This document shows, piece by piece, positions 1 to 8,493 of a DNA stretch of 41,095 nt (within the stretch, counting starts at the first letter, position 1; the number at the start of each line of letters is the position of its first letter). The stretch is taken from assembly GCF_029871205.1 (NCBI RefSeq), contig NZ_SSOJ01000057.1, positions 1-41,095 on the forward strand. Reading direction: 5' to 3'. The DNA comes from Pseudomonas sp. BN417. Lineage in GTDB: Bacteria > Pseudomonadota > Gammaproteobacteria > Pseudomonadales > Pseudomonadaceae. The notes beneath the pieces were generated by a model that had not been told where the DNA came from, searched no databases, and saw nothing but the letters and a program-made list of their open reading frames with translations. Position numbers and translations under genes: made by a program.

Positions 1-1
1 C

Positions 2-1711
2 CTCACCGTGCACAACGCCCGCGTCGACTACAGCGATGCCAAGAGCGGCAAGCAGTTCAGCGCCGAAGGCATCGAACTGACCACTGGCGCGATCCGCGAA
101 GGCGCCAGCATCCCGGTCAAGCTCAGCGCCTTCTTCGGCACCAACCAGCCGGTCCTGCGGGCCAAGACCGAGCTCACCACCAACCTGCGCTTCGAGCGTG
201 CCCTCAAGCGCTACCAGCTGGAAGACCTCAAGCTCAGCGGCGAAGCCTCGGGCGAACCGCTGAAGGGCAAGACCCTGGCCTTCAATGCCCAGGGCCAGGT
301 GCTGGCGGACCTCGCCGCCAACATCGCCGAATGGAACAGCCTGAAGTTCTCCGGCAACCAGCTGCGCGCCCTTGGCGATATCAAGGTGCATGACCTGGAC
401 AAGGGCCCGCGCCTGGAAGGTGGCCTGTCCATCGCGCCGTTCAACCTGCGCGAGTTCCTCACCGGCGTCGGCGTCGAGCTGCCGCCCATGAGCGACGCCA
501 ACACCCTGCAGAAGTTCGAGCTGGTGACCAAGCTCAACGGCAGCACCAACAGCCTGGCTTTCGAGGGCCTCAGCCTCAAACTCGACGACAGCAGCTTCAG
601 CGGCCGCGTGGCGGTGGCCGACTTCGCGCAGAAGGCCGTGCGCCTGCAGCTCAAGGGCGACAAGCTCGACCTGGACCGCTACCTGCCGCCCAAGACCAAG
701 GCCAAGCAGGAAGCCAAGAGCGCCCGCCAGGCCGAAGTGAAGACCACTGTGGCCGCCGCCAGCCAGGGCAACACCCCGCTGCCCAACGCGCCCACCCAGG
801 CGGCCTGGAGCGAAGCCCCCGTGCTGCCGGTGGACCAGCTGCGCAAGGTGGACCTGGAAGCCGCCCTGAACATTGGCCAGTTCACCGTCGACAAACTGCC
901 GATGACCGACTTCAGCCTCAAGGCCAACGGCAAGGGCGGCCTGCTGACCCTGGAGGACCTGCGCGGCGGCCTGTTCGGCGGCAGCTACCAGGCCAGCGCC
1001 CAGATCGACGCCCGCCCGGCGGTACCGCTGCTGAAGGCGCAGAAGCGCGTCAGCAAGGTGCCGGTGGAGCAGTTGCTCAAGGCTCTGGAACAGAAGCCCC
1101 CGGTCCGCGGCCTGCTGGACATGAACGCCGACATCACCACCAGCGGCAACAGCCAGAAGGCCTGGATCGACGGCCTCAATGGCACCTCGAGCTTCGTCCT
1201 GAACGACGGCGCGCTGCTTGACGCCAACCTCGAACAGCAGCTCTGCCAGGGCATCGCCACCCTCAACCGCAAGGAGCTGAGCAGCACCCGCGACGGCAAG
1301 GAAACCCCCTTCGAGGAACTCAAGGGCTCACTCAACTTCGTCAATGGCGTGGCCAGCAACCCCGACCTGCGCGCCAGCATCCCCGGCCTCAAGGTCAAGG
1401 GCGACGGCGCCGTGGACCTGCGCGTACTGGGCCTGGACTACCGCGTGGGCGTGATCATCGAAGGCGACAAGAGCGAGATGCCGGACCCGGCCTGCCAGGT
1501 CAACGAACGCTACGTCGGCATCGAATGGCCGCTGCGCTGCCGCGGCCCGCTGGAACTGGGGGCCAAGGCCTGCCGCCTGGACAAGGACGGCATGGGCAAG
1601 ATCGCCGGCAAGCTGGCCGGCGAGAAGCTCTCCGAGAAGCTCGAGGAAAAGCTCGGCGACAAGGTCAGCCCGGAACTGAAGGACGCGCTCAAGGGGCTGT
1701 TCAAGCGATGA
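2..1711 (+). CDS. AsmA family protein, 3' part (5' end outside window)
   Basis: The reading frame is open to the left edge, so the start is missing; about 569 codons are present. AsmA-family proteins are inner-membrane-anchored, largely periplasmic beta-rich proteins linked to envelope and outer-membrane lipid homeostasis. The visible part has the expected look: long stretches of alternating beta-type sequence, an Ala/Lys-rich spacer around residues 230-265, then the conserved C-terminal AsmA region with the patterns [25 protein letters not shown] and [12 protein letters not shown], followed by a Cys pair near [20 protein letters not shown]. The tail is Lys/Glu-rich. The stop TGA overlaps the mutY ATG (ATGA), so the two are probably translated in a coupled way. 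The family call is fairly secure; the exact paralogue is not. Confidence 0.85.
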   Translation, partial: LTVHNARVDYSDAKSGKQFSAEGIELTTGAIREGASIPVKLSAFFGTNQPVLRAKTELTTNLRFERALKRYQLEDLKLSGEASGEPLKGKTLAFNAQGQVLADLAANIAEWNSLKFSGNQLRALGDIKVHDLDKGPRLEGGLSIAPFNLREFLTGVGVELPPMSDANTLQKFELVTKLNGSTNSLAFEGLSLKLDDSSFSGRVAVADFAQKAVRLQLKGDKLDLDRYLPPKTKAKQEAKSARQAEVKTTVAAASQGNTPLPNAPTQAAWSEAPVLPVDQLRKVDLEAALNIGQFTVDKLPMTDFSLKANGKGGLLTLEDLRGGLFGGSYQASAQIDARPAVPLLKAQKRVSKVPVEQLLKALEQKPPVRGLLDMNADITTSGNSQKAWIDGLNGTSSFVLNDGALLDANLEQQLCQGIATLNRKELSSTRDGKETPFEELKGSLNFVNGVASNPDLRASIPGLKVKGDGAVDLRVLGLDYRVGVIIEGDKSEMPDPACQVNERYVGIEWPLRCRGPLELGAKACRLDKDGMGKIAGKLAGEKLSEKLEEKLGDKVSPELKDALKGLFKR

Positions 1712-2775
1712 CTCCCGAACAGTTCTCCGGCGCCGTGCTCGATTGGTACGACCGCCACGGACGCAAGGATCTGCCCTGGCAACAGGGCATCACCCCCTAC
1801 CGCGTCTGGGTTTCCGAAATCATGCTGCAGCAGACCCAGGTCAGCACCGTGCTCGGCTACTTCGACCGCTTCATGGAGGCGCTGCCCACGGTTCAGGCCT
1901 TGGCGGCGGCCCCGGAAGATGAAGTGCTGCACCTCTGGACCGGCCTCGGCTACTACACCCGCGCACGCAACCTGCAGAAGACCGCGAAGAAGATCGTTGC
2001 CGAGCACGGCGGCGAATTCCCTCGCGACGTCGAACAGCTGGCCGAGCTGCCGGGTATCGGCCGCTCCACCGCCGGCGCCATCGCCAGCCTGTCCATGGGC
2101 CTGCGTGCGCCGATCCTCGACGGCAACGTCAAGCGCGTCCTGGCCCGCTACGTCGCCCAGGACGGCTATCCGGGCGAGCCCAAGGTGGCGAAGCAGCTCT
2201 GGGAAGTGGCCGAACGCTTTACCCCGCGCGAGCGGGTGAACAACTACACCCAGGCGATGATGGACCTCGGCGCCACCCTCTGCACCCGCAGCAAGCCCAG
2301 CTGCCTGCTCTGCCCGCTGCAAAGCGGCTGCCGCGCACACCAGTTGGGCCGGGAGAGCGCCTACCCCGTCGCGAAACCGCGCAAGGCCCTGCCGCAGAAG
2401 CGCACCCTGATGCCGCTGCTGGCCAGCCGCGATGGAGCCATCCTGCTCTATCGCCGGCCGTCGACCGGACTCTGGGGCGGGCTCTGGAGCCTGCCGGAGC
2501 TGGACGACCTCGACGCCCTCTCCCCGTTGGCCAGCCAGCACGCGCTGCACCTTGGCGAGCGCCGTGAACTGCCTGGACTGACCCACACGTTCAGCCATTT
2601 CCAGCTGGCCATCGAACCCTGGCTGGTGCAGGTGGAAGGCAGCGCCCCCGCCGTGGCCGAGGGCGACTGGCTCTGGTATAACCTCGCCACCCCGCCGCGC
2701 TTAGGGCTAGCCGCCCCGGTGAAGAAGCTGCTCAAGCGAGCGGCCGATGTATTGAATGCAGGAGAGATGAGATGA
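1708..2775 (+). CDS. mutY: A/G-specific adenine DNA glycosylase MutY
   Basis: A 355-residue base-excision repair enzyme that removes adenine mispaired with 8-oxoguanine or guanine. The start is set by ATGA overlap with the upstream stop and by the typical N-terminus [20 protein letters not shown]. Visible motifs: [10 protein letters not shown] with the catalytic Glu; the helix-hairpin-helix [12 protein letters not shown]; the catalytic Asp in [12 protein letters not shown]; and a complete 4Fe-4S loop with Cys spacing C-X6-C-X2-C-X5-C ([17 protein letters not shown]). The C-terminal third, including [12 protein letters not shown], is the NUDIX-like domain that recognises 8-oxoG. The length is normal for the family. 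The frame stays open further upstream, but that extension lies inside the AsmA gene and does not look like MutY. It is followed by yggX with another 4-base overlap, the common Pseudomonas and enterobacterial arrangement. Confidence 0.97.
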   Translation: MTPEQFSGAVLDWYDRHGRKDLPWQQGITPYRVWVSEIMLQQTQVSTVLGYFDRFMEALPTVQALAAAPEDEVLHLWTGLGYYTRARNLQKTAKKIVAEHGGEFPRDVEQLAELPGIGRSTAGAIASLSMGLRAPILDGNVKRVLARYVAQDGYPGEPKVAKQLWEVAERFTPRERVNNYTQAMMDLGATLCTRSKPSCLLCPLQSGCRAHQLGRESAYPVAKPRKALPQKRTLMPLLASRDGAILLYRRPSTGLWGGLWSLPELDDLDALSPLASQHALHLGERRELPGLTHTFSHFQLAIEPWLVQVEGSAPAVAEGDWLWYNLATPPRLGLAAPVKKLLKRAADVLNAGEMR

Positions 2776-3044
2776 CCCGCACCGTGATGTGCCGCAAATT
2801 CAAAGAGGAACTGCCGGGCCTGGAGCGTCCGCCGTACCCGGGCGCCAAGGGCGAGGACATCTTCAACAACGTGTCGAAGAAGGCCTGGGACGAGTGGCAA
2901 GCCCACCAGACCATGCTGATCAACGAGCGTCGTCTGAACATGATGAGCGCCGAGGACCGCAAGTTCCTCCAGGCCGAAATGGACAAGTTCTTCTCGGGCG
3001 AAGACTACGCCCAGGCCGAGGGTTATGTGCCCCCGAGCGCGTAA
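2772..3044 (+). CDS. yggX: Probable Fe(2+)-trafficking protein YggX
   Basis: A 90-residue protein matching the YggX family along its whole length: [17 protein letters not shown] at the N-terminus with the conserved Cys7, [20 protein letters not shown] in the middle and the [16 protein letters not shown] helix. Members protect iron-sulfur clusters from oxidative damage and are proposed to handle labile iron. Its ATG overlaps the mutY stop as ATGA, and GGAGAG just upstream is a good ribosome-binding site. Co-transcription with mutY is well known in gammaproteobacteria and fits an oxidative-damage theme, since MutY itself carries a 4Fe-4S cluster. No obvious intrinsic terminator follows before tRNA-Phe. 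Confidence 0.97.
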   Translation: MTRTVMCRKFKEELPGLERPPYPGAKGEDIFNNVSKKAWDEWQAHQTMLINERRLNMMSAEDRKFLQAEMDKFFSGEDYAQAEGYVPPSA

Positions 3045-3079
3045 GCACCCGTAATAACTAAATTTTTTTCAGAAGGGTG

Positions 3080-3108
3080 TTGACGAGGGGCCGGCAAATC
3101 CGTTTAAT
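3080..3108 (+). promoter_or_regulatory. Sigma-70-type promoter of tRNA-Phe
   Basis: TTGACG (3080-3085) and TTTAAT (3103-3108) are separated by exactly 17 bp and lie 11 bp before the tRNA. The position and near-consensus hexamers fit a strong stable-RNA promoter. Confidence 0.75.
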
Positions 3109-3119
3109 AGCGCCCCGTT

Positions 3120-3195
3120 GCCCAGGTAGCTCAGTCGGTAGAGCAGGGGATTGAAAATCCCCGTGTCGGCGGTTCGATTCCGTCCCTGGGCACCA
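3120..3195 (+). tRNA. tRNA-Phe (anticodon GAA), CCA encoded
   Basis: A 76-nt cloverleaf: the acceptor stem GCCCAGG pairs with CCTGGGC, the D-loop contains AGCTCAGTCGGTAGAGC, the anticodon loop is TTGAAAA (GAA), and the T-arm contains GGTTCGATTCC. The 3' CCA is encoded. It lies between yggX and the H-NOX gene. I saw no duplicated 3' tRNA fragment nearby that would mark an integrated element. Confidence 0.98.
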
Positions 3196-3207
3196 CTAAT
3201 ACCGAAC

Positions 3208-3245
3208 AAAAAGTCTCAGCCATGTGCTGGGGCTTTTTGCTTTCC
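3208..3245 (+). terminator. Rho-independent terminator after tRNA-Phe
   Basis: A 13-bp stem with two G-U pairs: AAAAAGTCTCAGC (3208-3220), loop CATGT, GCTGGGGCTTTTT (3226-3238), followed by further T-rich sequence. Confidence 0.85.
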
Positions 3246-3398
3246 GGCCCCCGCACTTTACTCCCCCTGCCCTCCCCATCACGAAGTGGAGGCACCCGGA
3301 CAGCGCTGCTAACCTCACTGCGTACGCTGCACCCTGCTGTGAGCGCCAGGCCGGCCTTGGCCCGGAGAGGGCCAGTCCTGAGGGAAATGGGGGATTGC

Positions 3399-3950
3399 AT
3401 GAAGGGAATAGTCTTCAACCTGCTGGAAGAAGTGGTCACCCGGCACCGAGGCGCGGATGCCTGGGACGCCCTGCTGGAAGGAGCGGACCTCGACGGTGCG
3501 TACACCTCCCTCGGCAGTTACCCGGACGAACATATCTACCGGCTGGTAGGGGCCGCTTCGGTGGCGCTGGGCATGCCGCCCTTCGACGTGCTGCGCTGGT
3601 TCGGCCGGGAAGCCATGCCGGCGTTGGCCAGCCGCTACCCGGCCTACTTCACTCCCCACGCTTCGACCCGCCCCTTCATCCTCAGCGTCAACGCCATCAT
3701 TCATCCCGAAGTCCGCAAGATCTATCCGGGAGCCGACGTGCCCTCCTTCGGCTTCCACGACGACGCCGACGGCACGCTGCTGATGACCTACCGCTCCCCG
3801 CGTCGCCTCTGTGCGCTGGCCCACGGCTTCATCGAAGGCGCCGCGGCGCACTTCGGCGAATCCCTGGACGTCGACCACCTCGACTGCATGCATCGAGGGG
3901 ATCCCGAGTGCCGCTGCCGCATCACCTTCCACGGCAAGCGTCCGGATTGA
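3399..3950 (+). CDS. H-NOX (heme nitric oxide/oxygen binding) sensor
   Basis: A 183-residue soluble heme sensor. I chose the start MKGIVFNLLEEVV because it matches family N-termini; the frame is open upstream into non-conserved sequence. Conserved positions fall exactly where expected: proximal heme ligand His102 (IIHPEVRKIYPG) and the heme-propionate motif Tyr131-x-Ser133-x-Arg135 (YRSPR). Residue 140, which is Tyr in O2-binding members, is Leu here, suggesting an NO-selective, O2-excluding pocket (inference from numbering). Cysteines 138, 163, 171 and 173 resemble the zinc/redox cysteine set of Shewanella H-NOX. Only 6 bp separate it from a GAF-GGDEF-EAL gene. H-NOX proteins in such operons typically bind their partner and switch cyclic-di-GMP turnover in response to NO. 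A partner histidine kinase is not present here. Confidence 0.93.
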   Translation: MKGIVFNLLEEVVTRHRGADAWDALLEGADLDGAYTSLGSYPDEHIYRLVGAASVALGMPPFDVLRWFGREAMPALASRYPAYFTPHASTRPFILSVNAIIHPEVRKIYPGADVPSFGFHDDADGTLLMTYRSPRRLCALAHGFIEGAAAHFGESLDVDHLDCMHRGDPECRCRITFHGKRPD

Positions 3951-3956
3951 GCGGCC

Positions 3957-5960
3957 ATGGACCACTCACCCGCGCAAGACACTGAAGCGGACAAGCTGCG
4001 GCGCCGCCTGCAGCGTGAGCGCCAGGCACGCCTGGAGGCAGAGCTGATCGCCGAGCGCGGCTTGCGCGAGCTCTATGAAAAGCAGCAGCAGCTGCAGTTG
4101 CTGGAGTCCATCGCCGACGCCGCCAATGGCGCCGCCTCGGTCGCCGACGGGCTCAGCTTCACCGTGCGCAGCATCTGTCAGTTCACCGGCTGGCGGATCG
4201 GCCACGCCTACCTGACGGTCAATGTCGAAGGCGAACCGCGCCTGCGCTCGACTGCCATCTGGCACAGTGCCGACGAGGCGCCCTTCACGGACTTCCGCCA
4301 GGTGACCGAAGTCATGGAGTTCCGCCCCGGCATAGGGCTGCCCGGCCGCGTGCTCGCCAGCGCCGCTCCAGCCTGGATCACCGATATCGCCCAGACTCCG
4401 GAGTTCTGCCGCATCGCCGCCGCGGAACAGGCCGGCCTCAAGGCTGCAGCCGCTTTCCCCGTACTGGTGGGCAGCGAAGTGGTCGGTGTTCTGGAGTTCT
4501 TCGCCAACAGCGTACTGGCGCCGGACGATACGTTGCTGCACCTGATGGCGCAGATCGGCGTGCAGATGGGTCGGGTGGTGGAACGCAAGCGCGCCGAAGA
4601 GCAACTGATCGACGCCTTCCACGACCCGCTCACCGGCCTGCCCAACCGCGCGCTTTTCGCCGATCGCCTGTCACGCGCCGTGGCCCGTTGCAGCCGCCAT
4701 CGGGAGGCGGCCTTCGCGGTGCTGTTCATCGATCTCGACCGCTTCAAGCTGGTCAACGACAGCCTGGGCCACCTGGCCGGCGACCTGCTCATCATCCAGG
4801 TCGCCGCACGCCTCGGCGGCTGCCTGCGGCAGAGCGATACCCTGGCGCGGATGGGCGGCGACGAGTTCACCATCCTGCTGGACTGCATCGACACGCCCGA
4901 CGCCCCGGTGCTGGTCGCCGAGCGCCTGATGAGCGCCCTGGAACCGCCCTTCCTCATCCATGGCGAGCAGCTCTACATCAGCGCCAGCATCGGCATCGCC
5001 CCCAGCGACCTGGGCTACGAGTCGGCGGAAGAAATCCTCCGTCATGCGGACCTGGCCATGTACCGGGCCAAGACCCTGGGCAAGCACCGCTTCGAGCTCT
5101 TCGACCACAGCATGCACGACCTCGCCGTCGGCCGGCTGACGCTGGAGACCCAATTGCGCCAGGCCCTGCGCGATGGCGAGTTCATCCTGCACTACCAGCC
5201 CATAGTCCGGCTGAGCGGCGAGGGGATAGTGGGCGTGGAAGCGCTGGTGCGCTGGCAGAAGCCGACCGGCGAACTGGTCTACCCCGGCGACTTCATCCAG
5301 GCGGCCGAGGACACAGGCCTGATCCTGCCGCTCGGCCTCTGGGTACTGCGCGAAGCCTGCAGCAACATGGCACGCTGGCACCGGGAACATCCCCGCCCCG
5401 CGCCCCTTACCGTGAGCATCAACCTGTCGGCCCGCCAATTCGCCCAGCATGACCTGGTACAACAAGTCGGCAGCATCATTGCCGAAACCGGCATCCGCCC
5501 GGAGTGCGTTCGCCTGGAGATCACCGAAAGCGTGTCCATGGCCGACTCCGAGCGGACCACCGCGGTGCTTGAGCAGCTCCACGACCTGGGCGTACGCATC
5601 AGCATCGACGACTTCGGTACCGGCTATTCCTCCCTGAGCTACCTGCACCGCTTCCACCTGGATGTGCTGAAGATCGACCGCACCTTCGTGACCCAGCTCG
5701 ACCAGTGCCCGGAAGGCCGGCAGATAGTGCAGACCATCCTCAGCCTGGCCCGCAACCTGGGCATCGAGGCCGTCGCCGAGGGCGTCGAAACCGAACGCCA
5801 CCTGGCGATTCTCCAGTCCCTGGACTGCGACTTCGGCCAGGGCTACCTCTTCGCCCGACCATTGTCCGCCACCGCCTTCGCCGGGTTGCTGAACGATAAA
5901 TCGCTGCCGGCCGGGCATGAATCGACCGAACCCGGCACCCGCGCCGCGCCACTCAAGTAA
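3957..5960 (+). CDS. GAF-GGDEF-EAL cyclic-di-GMP enzyme, probable H-NOX partner
   Basis: A 667-residue cytoplasmic protein with no membrane segment. Layout: N-terminal charged coiled coil (about 10-55), GAF sensor domain (about 55-210), GGDEF diguanylate cyclase domain (about 215-390), EAL phosphodiesterase domain (about 395-645). The active-site motif GGDEF is intact at 300-304, and an inhibitory I-site RQSD (RxxD) sits at 291-294. In the EAL domain, VEALVRW (EAL 428-430), SINLSARQF, ITES and DDFGTGYSS are present, so both activities look possible. It starts 6 bp after the H-NOX stop, a textbook H-NOX/c-di-GMP operon. Inference: NO-bound H-NOX tunes the balance of the two activities and so biofilm formation. 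Whether it acts on the exopolysaccharide locus in this window is unproven. Confidence 0.92.
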   Translation: MDHSPAQDTEADKLRRRLQRERQARLEAELIAERGLRELYEKQQQLQLLESIADAANGAASVADGLSFTVRSICQFTGWRIGHAYLTVNVEGEPRLRSTAIWHSADEAPFTDFRQVTEVMEFRPGIGLPGRVLASAAPAWITDIAQTPEFCRIAAAEQAGLKAAAAFPVLVGSEVVGVLEFFANSVLAPDDTLLHLMAQIGVQMGRVVERKRAEEQLIDAFHDPLTGLPNRALFADRLSRAVARCSRHREAAFAVLFIDLDRFKLVNDSLGHLAGDLLIIQVAARLGGCLRQSDTLARMGGDEFTILLDCIDTPDAPVLVAERLMSALEPPFLIHGEQLYISASIGIAPSDLGYESAEEILRHADLAMYRAKTLGKHRFELFDHSMHDLAVGRLTLETQLRQALRDGEFILHYQPIVRLSGEGIVGVEALVRWQKPTGELVYPGDFIQAAEDTGLILPLGLWVLREACSNMARWHREHPRPAPLTVSINLSARQFAQHDLVQQVGSIIAETGIRPECVRLEITESVSMADSERTTAVLEQLHDLGVRISIDDFGTGYSSLSYLHRFHLDVLKIDRTFVTQLDQCPEGRQIVQTILSLARNLGIEAVAEGVETERHLAILQSLDCDFGQGYLFARPLSATAFAGLLNDKSLPAGHESTEPGTRAAPLK

Positions 5961-5996
5961 GCGATTGATTCTGAAAGAAAAACGTATATGGATGGG

Positions 5997-6046
5997 GCTA
6001 AAACGCGCCAGTCGGGCATTTCAGCCCGATGCCGGGGCTTTTTAGC
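5997..6046 (+). terminator. Putative terminator after the GGDEF-EAL gene
   Basis: Nested inverted repeats: outer GCTAAAA (5997-6003) with TTTTAGC (6040-6046), inner TCGGGC (6012-6017) with GCCCGA (6024-6029), ending in a T-run. It could work in either direction. The remaining 160 bases before the ABC operon show no gene. Confidence 0.6.
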
Positions 6047-6205
6047 TACCGCGACAAGCAACTGCAGCGATGCGACAACCTCGCTTGCAGAGCCATTGCA
6101 GGGCTCCCCGCCGGCTTTCGCCTGGCAAAGCGCTATGCTAGGTTGGCCGTCGCCAGGAAGGCCGCCCCACCGCCCGAGTGCCCCCGAACAATAAGAGGAC
6201 CCCCC

Positions 6206-6979
6206 ATGGCCCAAGCCACGCCAGCGCTTGAAATCCGCAACCTGCACAAACGCTACGGCGATCTCGAAGTGCTCAAGGGCATATCGCTCACCGCCAACGA
6301 CGGTGATGTGATCTCCATCCTCGGCTCGTCCGGTTCCGGCAAGTCGACCTTCCTGCGCTGCATCAACCTGCTGGAGAACCCGCACGAGGGCCAGATCCTG
6401 GTAGCCGGCGAAGAACTCAAGCTCAAGCAGAGCCGCAGCGGTGAGCTGGTCGCCGCCGACAACAAGCAGATCAACCGCATGCGCAGCGAGATCGGCTTCG
6501 TCTTCCAGAACTTCAATCTCTGGCCGCACATGACGGTGCTCGACAACATCACCGAAGCGCCGCGCCGCGTGCTCGGCCAGAGCAAGGCCGAGGCAACCGA
6601 GATTGCCGAGGCCCTGCTGGCCAAGGTCGGCATCGCCGACAAGCGCCACGTCTACCCGACCCAGCTTTCCGGCGGCCAGCAGCAGCGTGCGGCCATCGCC
6701 CGTACCCTGGCCATGCAGCCGAAGGTAATCCTGTTCGACGAGCCCACCTCGGCCCTCGACCCCGAGATGGTACAAGAAGTGCTTAACGTGATCCGCGCGC
6801 TGGCCGAGGAAGGCCGCACCATGCTGCTGGTCACCCATGAAATGAACTTCGCGCGCAACGTTTCCAGCGAAGTGGTTTTCCTTCACCAGGGGTTGGTAGA
6901 AGAGCAGGGACCGCCACAGCAGGTATTTGACAACCCGCTATCGGCGCGCTGTAAACAATTCATGTCCAGCAATCGCTAA
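6206..6979 (+). CDS. Amino-acid ABC transporter ATP-binding protein (HisP/AotP type)
   Basis: The 257-residue ATPase of a polar/basic amino-acid importer. Visible motifs: Walker A GSSGSGKST (about 38-46), Q-loop FVFQNFNLWPHMTVL, ABC signature LSGGQQQR, Walker B VILFDEPTSALDPE, and the switch His in LVTHEM. The insertion VAGEELKLKQSRSGELVAAD before the Q-loop is typical of the HisP/GlnQ branch handling histidine, lysine, arginine or ornithine. The ATG follows AGAGGA at a suitable distance; the open frame upstream is non-conserved. It is the first gene of a four-gene operon (ATPase, binding protein, two permeases). The same gene order is known at PA5152-PA5155 of P. aeruginosa (recollection, not searched). 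The exact substrate is not determined. Confidence 0.93.
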   Translation: MAQATPALEIRNLHKRYGDLEVLKGISLTANDGDVISILGSSGSGKSTFLRCINLLENPHEGQILVAGEELKLKQSRSGELVAADNKQINRMRSEIGFVFQNFNLWPHMTVLDNITEAPRRVLGQSKAEATEIAEALLAKVGIADKRHVYPTQLSGGQQQRAAIARTLAMQPKVILFDEPTSALDPEMVQEVLNVIRALAEEGRTMLLVTHEMNFARNVSSEVVFLHQGLVEEQGPPQQVFDNPLSARCKQFMSSNR

Positions 6980-6997
6980 AACACGGAGCAAGATCGC

Positions 6998-7750
6998 ATG
7001 AAGAACTACAAGAAGATTCTGCTGGCTGCGGCCGCCACTCTCGCTTTCGGCACCAGCGCCGTCGCCGCCGACAAGCTGAAGATCGGCACCGAAGGCGCCT
7101 ACCCGCCCTTCAACCTGATCGATGCCAGCGGCCAGGCCGGCGGCTTCGACGTCGAGATCGCCCAGGCCCTCTGCGCCAAGATGAAGGCCGAGTGCGAAGT
7201 GGTCACTTCCGACTGGGACGGCATCATTCCCGCCCTCAACGCCAAGAAGTTCGACTTCCTCGCCGCCTCCATGTCGGTTACCGAAGAGCGCAAGCAGGCC
7301 GTCGACTTCACCGATCCCTACTACACCAACAAGCTGCAGTTCATTGCCCCGAAAGGCTCTGACTTCAAGACCGACAAGGCCAGCCTGAAAGGCAAGGTCA
7401 TCGGTGCCCAGCGCGCCACCATCGCCGGCACCTGGCTGGAAGACAACATGGCCGACGTGGTCGACATCAAGCTGTACGACACCCAGGAAAACGCCTACCT
7501 CGACCTGTCCTCCGGCCGTGTCGACGGCGTGCTGGCCGACAAGTTCGTCAACTGGGAATGGCTGAAGAGCGACGCCGGCAAGGACTTCGAGTTCAAGGGC
7601 GACCCGGTGTTCGACAACGACAAGATCGCCATTGCCGTGCGCAAGGGCGACCCGCTGCGCGAGAAGCTGAACGCAGCGCTGAAGGAGATCGTTGCCGACG
7701 GCACCTACAAGAAGATCAACGACAAATACTTCCCCTTCAGCATCTATTGA
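6998..7750 (+). CDS. Periplasmic basic-amino-acid-binding protein (HisJ/AotJ type)
   Basis: A 250-residue precursor with a Sec signal peptide (MKNYKKILLAAAATLAFGTS, cleavage after AVAA). The mature part is a family-3 solute-binding protein: LKIGTEGAYPPFNLIDASGQ at the start, GFDVEIAQALCAKMKAECE with a probable disulfide Cys pair, DWDGIIPALNAKKFDFLAASM, and TDPYYTNKLQF. These patterns are shared with lysine/arginine/ornithine- and histidine-binding proteins. It starts 18 bp after the ATPase gene behind an ACGGAG ribosome-binding site and is separated from the permease genes by a strong intercistronic hairpin. The hairpin fits the usual need for more binding protein than membrane components. 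Family is secure; ligand is inferred. Confidence 0.93.
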   Translation: MKNYKKILLAAAATLAFGTSAVAADKLKIGTEGAYPPFNLIDASGQAGGFDVEIAQALCAKMKAECEVVTSDWDGIIPALNAKKFDFLAASMSVTEERKQAVDFTDPYYTNKLQFIAPKGSDFKTDKASLKGKVIGAQRATIAGTWLEDNMADVVDIKLYDTQENAYLDLSSGRVDGVLADKFVNWEWLKSDAGKDFEFKGDPVFDNDKIAIAVRKGDPLREKLNAALKEIVADGTYKKINDKYFPFSIY

Positions 7751-7756
7751 CCTGCC

Positions 7757-7786
7757 TGCCGGTGCCGCCTGACCGCGGCACCGGCA
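7757..7786 (+). promoter_or_regulatory. Intercistronic stem-loop between binding protein and permeases
   Basis: A perfect 12-bp stem: TGCCGGTGCCGC (7757-7768), loop CTGACC, GCGGCACCGGCA (7775-7786). No T-run follows, so it is unlikely to be a strong terminator. It is more likely an mRNA-stabilising or partially terminating element that lowers permease expression relative to the binding protein. Confidence 0.7.
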
Positions 7787-7797
7787 CTTGAACCCCC

Positions 7798-8493
7798 ATG
7801 ACCCTAGACCTATACGGATTCGGCCCGGCCCTGGCCGCGGGCACCCTCATGACCATCAAGCTGGCGCTTTCCGCGCTCTCGGTGGGCCTGGTGCTCGGCC
7901 TGCTCGGCGCATTGGCCAGGACATCATCCATCAAGCCGCTACAGTGGCTGGGTGGCACTTACTCCACACTTGTGCGCGGGATCCCCGAGTTGCTCTGGGT
8001 CCTGCTGATCTACTTCGGCACGGTCAACCTGATGCGTGCATTGGGCGAATGGCTCGGCTACCCCGATCTGGAACTGAATGCCTTCGCCGCCGGCACCATC
8101 GCCCTCGGTCTGTGCTTCGGCTCCTACGCCACCGAGGTGTTCCGCGGTGCCATCCTGGCCATTCCCAAGGGGCACACCGAAGCCGGCATGGCCCTGGGCC
8201 TGTCCAAGGGACGCATCCTCTGGCGGCTGATCCTGCCGCAGATGTGGCGCATCGCCCTGCCGGGCCTGGGCAACCTGTTCATGATCCTGATGAAGGACAC
8301 CGCCCTGGTATCCGTGATCGGCCTCGAGGAAATCATGCGCCGCTCGCAGATCGCCGTGACTGCCAGTAAGCAGCCCTTCACCTTCTTCATGGTCGCCGCC
8401 TTCATCTACCTGGGCCTGACCATCCTCGCGATGATCGGCATGCATTGGCTGGAGAAGCGCGCCGGCCGTGGCTTCAAGCGGAGCGCAGCATGA
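7798..8493 (+). CDS. Amino-acid ABC transporter permease (HisQ/AotQ type)
   Basis: A 231-residue inner-membrane permease of the His/Glu/Gln/Arg/opine family. Hydrophobic helices are visible near residues 12-40, 55-80, 95-115, 150-170 and 195-218. The EAA-loop that contacts the ATPase appears as EAGMALGLSKGRILWRLILP. The early region LVRGIPELLWVLLIYFG is diagnostic for this family. It is coupled to the next permease by overlap of its stop with the ATG of that gene (ATGA at 8490-8493). The two permeases should form the heterodimeric channel of the importer encoded by this operon. Confidence 0.92.
   Translation: MTLDLYGFGPALAAGTLMTIKLALSALSVGLVLGLLGALARTSSIKPLQWLGGTYSTLVRGIPELLWVLLIYFGTVNLMRALGEWLGYPDLELNAFAAGTIALGLCFGSYATEVFRGAILAIPKGHTEAGMALGLSKGRILWRLILPQMWRIALPGLGNLFMILMKDTALVSVIGLEEIMRRSQIAVTASKQPFTFFMVAAFIYLGLTILAMIGMHWLEKRAGRGFKRSAA

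Noticed and set aside
1510..2598. Long - strand open frame opposite asmA/mutY
   Set aside because: It is antisense to well-supported genes, has an Ala/Gly/Arg/His-rich translation typical of a high-GC shadow frame, and shows no family motif.
3120..3195. tRNA-Phe as an attachment site of an integrated island
   Set aside because: No integrase gene follows, and I found no repeated 3' tRNA sequence downstream. The neighbouring genes look like ordinary chromosomal genes.
6122..6139. Possible sigma-54 promoter (TGGC...GC) upstream of the ABC operon
   Set aside because: TGGCAAAGCGCTATGCT has 11 rather than 10 bases between the GG and GC elements, a spacing sigma-54 promoters do not tolerate.
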